Of a DNA stretch of 18,677 bases, positions 15,697 to 18,677 are shown in pieces. The notes under the pieces are model-generated. The model was given only the letters and a program-made list of their open reading frames with translations, was not told where the DNA came from and ran no database searches. Made by a program: the position numbers and the translations under genes. Location of the stretch: assembly GCA_003229755.1 (NCBI GenBank), contig QIFJ01000099.1, positions 1 through 18,677 of the forward strand. Reading direction: 5' to 3'. The first letter of the stretch is position 1. Every line of letters begins with the position of its first letter. Source of the DNA: Pseudomonadota bacterium (GTDB lineage Bacteria; BMS3Abin14).

Positions 15697-17265
15697 TTAA
15701 AAAGTGCTGATACCCGACCATTCCTGAAACCGGTAAAGGACCGTTTTCCATAACCGTGCAGCCCCCTTCACTTTCCATGCATCATAGGGGAGAGTGTAGT
15801 TTAATCCGTCGGCGTTATTCCAGGCTTTATCGAAATAGTCGTTGAACTTCCGCGTTATGGCTGGAGCGTTTCTTACTAATATATTCGCCTCAAGGTTGTA
15901 GTTCCTCAGGTTTCTCCTTGTCCAGTTCGCCGATCCGGTCATGAAGATATACTTTTTCTTTTTCCTGTTTATTATGGAGATCGCCTTTGTATGAAACTGC
16001 TCACCGTGGGTGTCAGCCCACCTGATACTGATAGCTGCTGTATCAGCGTGTCCCATGAGTTCAGCTGCAACCGTTCGATTCGGAATACCTATCTTCTCTC
16101 TGCCGAAAGCATCCTTGTTGGCATCCAGTATCATCCAGATAGACGCTCCCCTGCTCAGGGCATCTTTAATAGACTGTACGATCTTTCGGTCCGACAGATA
16201 AAAGAGAGCGATCCTTATCTCATCCCCCCTTTCCGAAGCATCAAACAGCTCCGAAAGCCGGGCACCGATGGCAGACTCCGTGTGCCATTCCGCAAAAGTG
16301 TTTCCAGGTTTGCTTCCGGTATCTCCAGGGGCAGAGACCGCTTCTCTGATGCTGCGCGATATCTCCGCGGCTCTCTGAAACTCTCCCCCCAGAACACTGT
16401 CCAGATTCGTCGCCGACCACTCTACGAGCTTCAACTCAGAAAATAACGCCGTCCTGGCGATGGGTCCTGATATATGCAGGGCAATATTGGAGTGGGCAGA
16501 GCTTCCGTCTGCAGGGTTCATACTCCCAACCATAAGCTCCATGGGTCCATCTGAAGAACCCGTGATCATCACTTTCCGATGGTTGGCCTTGAACAAGAGC
16601 AGGCGGGACATCTGTCTGACGGTAATGGGGGGACCCCCGATTACAAAAGGGTTGTCCAATGCCGGTCTGTCAACAAGGAAAGCCAGAGAAGAGCCGGATT
16701 GGAAGGGCCTGCCGTAGAATCCAAACATTGCAGCTGCCAGTGGGTTGGGGTCCTGTATCTTACGAAGATCGGTAAAAACGACCGCGATCCCCGCATCCGC
16801 CATTCTCCCGAATAATTCCGGCTCATGATCTCCATAGATCCTGTTAATGGGATCGGTGAGCACCAGGATGTGAATATCGGGATTAAGCTTTTTCTTCATG
16901 ATCAATGCTTCAGCTAACTCCAATGACAGGGCCCTGTGATCTTCAGGAACGCTCCCCTGCCACGGGTTCCAGAGAAAGAAGTCAACGTATATGAATATAT
17001 CCGCTCGCCTTATCATGGAGAGCATCTCATCAAAGATTCCCTGTTTAATAACCCGCTTCTTGCCGCTGGGATCATATGAAGTGGAATCGATGACAAGCCG
17101 GATATCATCAGCATCAACTTTGACCGGAAAGCCGCTGATGCTAACCCCCTGGGGAAGCGGTGGTTGTTTGTAGATAAACAAGGGTATGGCAATGAGGGAT
17201 ACTACAAGAGCGAAAGACCCTAATAAAACGAGCCTCAACTTTTTGGACCAGGACGATTTTTTCAT
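15697..17265 (-). CDS. Membrane-anchored phospholipase-D-like protein
   Basis: 522 residues from ATG 17265; a TTG at 17298 would add 11 residues ahead of the natural Met-Lys-Lys signal-anchor start, so I prefer the ATG. One transmembrane segment (about residues 12-32) is followed by two PLD halves. The first half has NHRKVMITG (His229, Lys231) with GSMN downstream. The second has FHTKAISI (His425, Lys427) with GSANWT downstream. The HxK and GSxN parts of both HKD motifs are present, but the aspartate four residues after Lys is replaced (Gly in the first, Ile in the second). It probably acts on phospholipids or phosphodiesters at the periplasmic face, like distant cardiolipin-synthase relatives. 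Substrate is unknown. No good Shine-Dalgarno is seen. Confidence 0.85.
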   Translation of the reverse strand: MKKSSWSKKLRLVLLGSFALVVSLIAIPLFIYKQPPLPQGVSISGFPVKVDADDIRLVIDSTSYDPSGKKRVIKQGIFDEMLSMIRRADIFIYVDFFLWNPWQGSVPEDHRALSLELAEALIMKKKLNPDIHILVLTDPINRIYGDHEPELFGRMADAGIAVVFTDLRKIQDPNPLAAAMFGFYGRPFQSGSSLAFLVDRPALDNPFVIGGPPITVRQMSRLLLFKANHRKVMITGSSDGPMELMVGSMNPADGSSAHSNIALHISGPIARTALFSELKLVEWSATNLDSVLGGEFQRAAEISRSIREAVSAPGDTGSKPGNTFAEWHTESAIGARLSELFDASERGDEIRIALFYLSDRKIVQSIKDALSRGASIWMILDANKDAFGREKIGIPNRTVAAELMGHADTAAISIRWADTHGEQFHTKAISIINRKKKKYIFMTGSANWTRRNLRNYNLEANILVRNAPAITRKFNDYFDKAWNNADGLNYTLPYDAWKVKGAARLWKTVLYRFQEWSGISTF

Positions 17266-17346
17266 AACGAAAATGCCGCATTTGCTATTAACGTACAATT
17301 ATATTTGTTCCGTCCGGAGACATCGGACAGAAGCCATATAACTATC

Positions 17347-17368
17347 GATGACTTTTTACGAAGTCATC
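17347..17368 (-). terminator. Hairpin just past the EF-like gene, possible terminator
   Basis: GATGACTT (17347-17354) and AAGTCATC (17361-17368) form a perfect 8-bp stem with a 6-nt loop, 2 nt after the minus-strand stop codon at 17371-17373. There is no T-run after it on the minus strand, so intrinsic termination is doubtful. Its core shares the 12-mer GACTTTTTACGA with the addBA leader. Confidence 0.4.
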
Positions 17369-17370
17369 AA

Positions 17371-17640
17371 CTAAGCCTCCTCAAGAAAAACCAGATCGTT
17401 GTCTCTTACTCTTTCTGAAACTCTTATGCCCACAAGGTCTCCGGAACCGGCCTTCTCCACGTCCTGGTGATCCACCTGCATGGAGTCGATCTTCTGTGTA
17501 AAATCGGTTGTGTGGCCCCTGAACCTGAGGGTATCGCCTATCTTGAATCCCTCACCGGTTACCTCAACTGCTGCAACCTCAACTTTCCGAAAATATTCTC
17601 TCACGATCCCGACAGCCTGGTCTTTTGTGAACTCGGTCAT
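17371..17640 (-). CDS. Small translation-elongation-factor-like protein (EF-Tu domain 2 type)
   Basis: 89 residues from ATG 17640; a GTG two codons upstream (17646) is the alternative, and the purine run AGGGGG just before favours a start in this spot. The sequence matches the short stand-alone proteins annotated as translation elongation factor-like: a VGIVREYF strand, GFKIGDTLRFRGHTTDF, MQVDHQDVEKAGSGDLVGI and a final RVRDNDLVF. This is the beta-barrel of EF-Tu/EF-G domain 2 without any GTPase domain. Its cellular role is not established. It is monocistronic, with divergent transcription to the SYLF gene on its 5' side and the phospholipase-D-like gene downstream on the same strand. Confidence 0.82.
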   Translation of the reverse strand: MTEFTKDQAVGIVREYFRKVEVAAVEVTGEGFKIGDTLRFRGHTTDFTQKIDSMQVDHQDVEKAGSGDLVGIRVSERVRDNDLVFLEEA

Positions 17641-17970
17641 CTCCACACCCCCTGAACGTTTCAGGTTTATACCTCTGTTGCAGGTTTACGCCTTTATTGA
17701 ATATCGACCGAAACGAAAAAAGTTTCAACAAGATTTTAGCCGCCACAAGGTCGATTCAGGCCAATTGGCACCGGTAACGCTCAGGACAACGCTTGTTTTA
17801 AAATCGACAAGGGAGTATTTTAAAAAGAGCTTTTTAATTTCCATTCAACCCGAGTATTCTGTCTACATACAGTGCTCTGATAATGACGGTTGGTCGACTT
17901 GCTGATGTTATAATTATGTCATTCAATTTAACCTGACATTAACCTACTTCATTAACGGAGGACAATATCC
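17641..17970. other. Intergenic region between divergent genes
   Basis: No credible gene. It holds an AT-rich perfect palindrome, TTAAAAAG-AG-CTTTTTAA (17820-17837), which could work as a bidirectional terminator-like hairpin or a protein-binding site, and the promoter candidate at 17906-17914. GGAGG about 10 nt before the ATG at 17971 is the ribosome site of the SYLF gene. Confidence 0.6.
17906..17914 (+). promoter_or_regulatory. Extended -10 promoter of the SYLF gene
   Basis: TGTTATAAT is a perfect TGn extended -10 box. No good -35 lies 16-18 bp upstream, which is usual for extended -10 promoters. The start of transcription would be near 17921, giving a leader of about 50 nt that contains the Shine-Dalgarno site. 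Confidence 0.55.
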
Positions 17971-18555
17971 ATGAAGCATTTGCTCTTAAAGATACCGAAA
18001 GCTCTAACGGGTGCAATGCTGATTATCATGTTTGCCGTTGTATTCACCATTGCATTTCCCGGCTTCTCCCATGCTGCAACAGCCAGGGAATTGGAGGTCA
18101 GCGTGGACGTAGCCCTGGAGAAGTTTTACGAGGAAGTACAGGGTGGCAAGGAGTTAATCAACAAGGCAAAAGGTTACCTCCTCTTTCCCAGAGTTATCAA
18201 GGCCGGCCTGGGAATAGGGGGCGAGCATGGTGAGGGCGCTCTCAGGATCAGAGGGAAGACTGTTGACTATTACAGCACCACTTCCGGATCAGTGGGATTT
18301 CAGCTGGGTGTTCAGCAGAAATCGGTACTCGTTGTTTTCATGACAAAGAGTTCCCTTAAGAAATTCCGCAGCAGTTCAGGCTGGAAAGTTGGGGTTGACG
18401 GTTCGGTGGCCCTGATCGACGTAGGGGCAGGTGGTTTTATCGATACCGCAAACATCAAAGTTCCCATTGTCGGGTTCCTCTACGGCCAGAAGGGACTGAT
18501 GTACAACCTCACCCTGGAAGGTTCGAAGTTCACAAAGCTGAAAAAGAAAAAGTAG
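17971..18555 (+). CDS. Exported SYLF (YSC84/DUF500) domain protein
   Basis: A 194-residue protein with a long Sec signal (hydrophobic residues 11-30, cleavage after SHA, residue 35). The mature part fits the SYLF domain: AKGYLLFPRVIKAGLGIGGEH, then GALRIRGKTVDYYSTTSGSVGFQLG, a VVFMTKSSLKKFRSS stretch and a closing strand rich in glycine (SVALIDVGAGG). In eukaryotes this domain binds phosphoinositides; bacterial secreted versions are common and of unclear role, perhaps in the periplasm or at membranes. It ends in a lysine-rich tail. The start is supported by GGAGG upstream and the extended -10 promoter. The repeat at 18571 follows the stop by 15 nt. Confidence 0.9.
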   Translation: MKHLLLKIPKALTGAMLIIMFAVVFTIAFPGFSHAATARELEVSVDVALEKFYEEVQGGKELINKAKGYLLFPRVIKAGLGIGGEHGEGALRIRGKTVDYYSTTSGSVGFQLGVQQKSVLVVFMTKSSLKKFRSSSGWKVGVDGSVALIDVGAGGFIDTANIKVPIVGFLYGQKGLMYNLTLEGSKFTKLKKKK

Positions 18556-18570
18556 GGATCAGCAGATCAT

Positions 18571-18677
18571 CTTCTAATTAGTCGGAGGGATTTCTGTATC
18601 GTGTATTCATGTGGCCGGGTTTTTGGGTGTAATCACTCGCCTTCGCAACCCCCTTTTAGCTTCGCTTCGTGATTCAC
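18571..18677 (+). repeat. Outer motif plus type-1 hairpin, cut by window edge
   Basis: The outer motif (18571-18610, TAATTAGTCGGAGGGATTTC, about 75 percent like the one at 15638-15678 by hand alignment) leads into the type-1 hairpin: left arm GGCCGGGTTTTTGGGTGTAA, loop as in the other copies, and the first bases of the right arm (GTGATTCAC). The remainder lies beyond the window. It lies downstream of the SYLF gene in the same orientation. Confidence 0.85.

Noticed and set aside
1..18677. CRISPR array
   Set aside because: The repeats are few, far apart, palindromic with long loops and each next to a gene end; there are no regular spacers or cas genes.

Overview
The window looks like a chromosomal piece of a Gram-negative, anaerobic or metal/mineral-respiring bacterium of the former Deltaproteobacteria (Desulfobacterota type). 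The grounds are multiheme c-type cytochromes, two outer-membrane beta-barrels including an Omp85 protein, lipoprotein signals, and AddAB-type recombination nucleases. Genus cannot be read from the sequence. No rRNA, tRNA, CRISPR array, transposase or phage gene was seen.

Layout. 1-312: palindromic repeats and a rho-independent terminator. 313-3700 (minus strand): a three-gene operon encoding, in transcription order, a beta-barrel porin with an N-terminal CXXC motif, a pentaheme lipoprotein and a large multiheme lipoprotein whose frame is broken twice. Together these resemble a porin-cytochrome conduit that carries electrons across the outer membrane. 3978-5036 (plus): a CapA-like metallophosphatase. 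5028-5307: a repeat element, then three consecutive hairpins. 5308-11648 (plus): addB-addA, the double-strand-break end-processing helicase-nuclease. 11649-12084: repeat-rich non-coding DNA. 12085-13436 (plus): an overlapping DUF362 / PsbP-DcrB-like pair. 13475-14704 (minus): an Omp85-type barrel without POTRA domains. 14821-15555 (plus): a Sel1-repeat protein. 15697-17265 (minus): a membrane-anchored phospholipase-D-like protein. 17371-17640 (minus): a small EF-Tu-domain-2-like protein. 17971-18555 (plus): an exported SYLF-domain protein.

The most unusual feature is a family of intergenic palindromes present at five places (1-197, 5028-5149, 11682-11750, 15556-15678, 18571-18677). Each has a roughly 40-bp outer motif followed by a long hairpin. 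The hairpin loop (about 32-37 nt) is nearly constant, but the stems come in two unrelated sequences that are each self-complementary. In all five cases the order is gene stop codon, outer motif, hairpin, in the same orientation as the gene just upstream. I do not recognise this family.

The second point of interest is the cytochrome operon. Its last gene carries an exact 16-bp tandem duplication and a one-base shift. Removing both restores a single 488-residue frame with about 14 candidate heme-attachment motifs.
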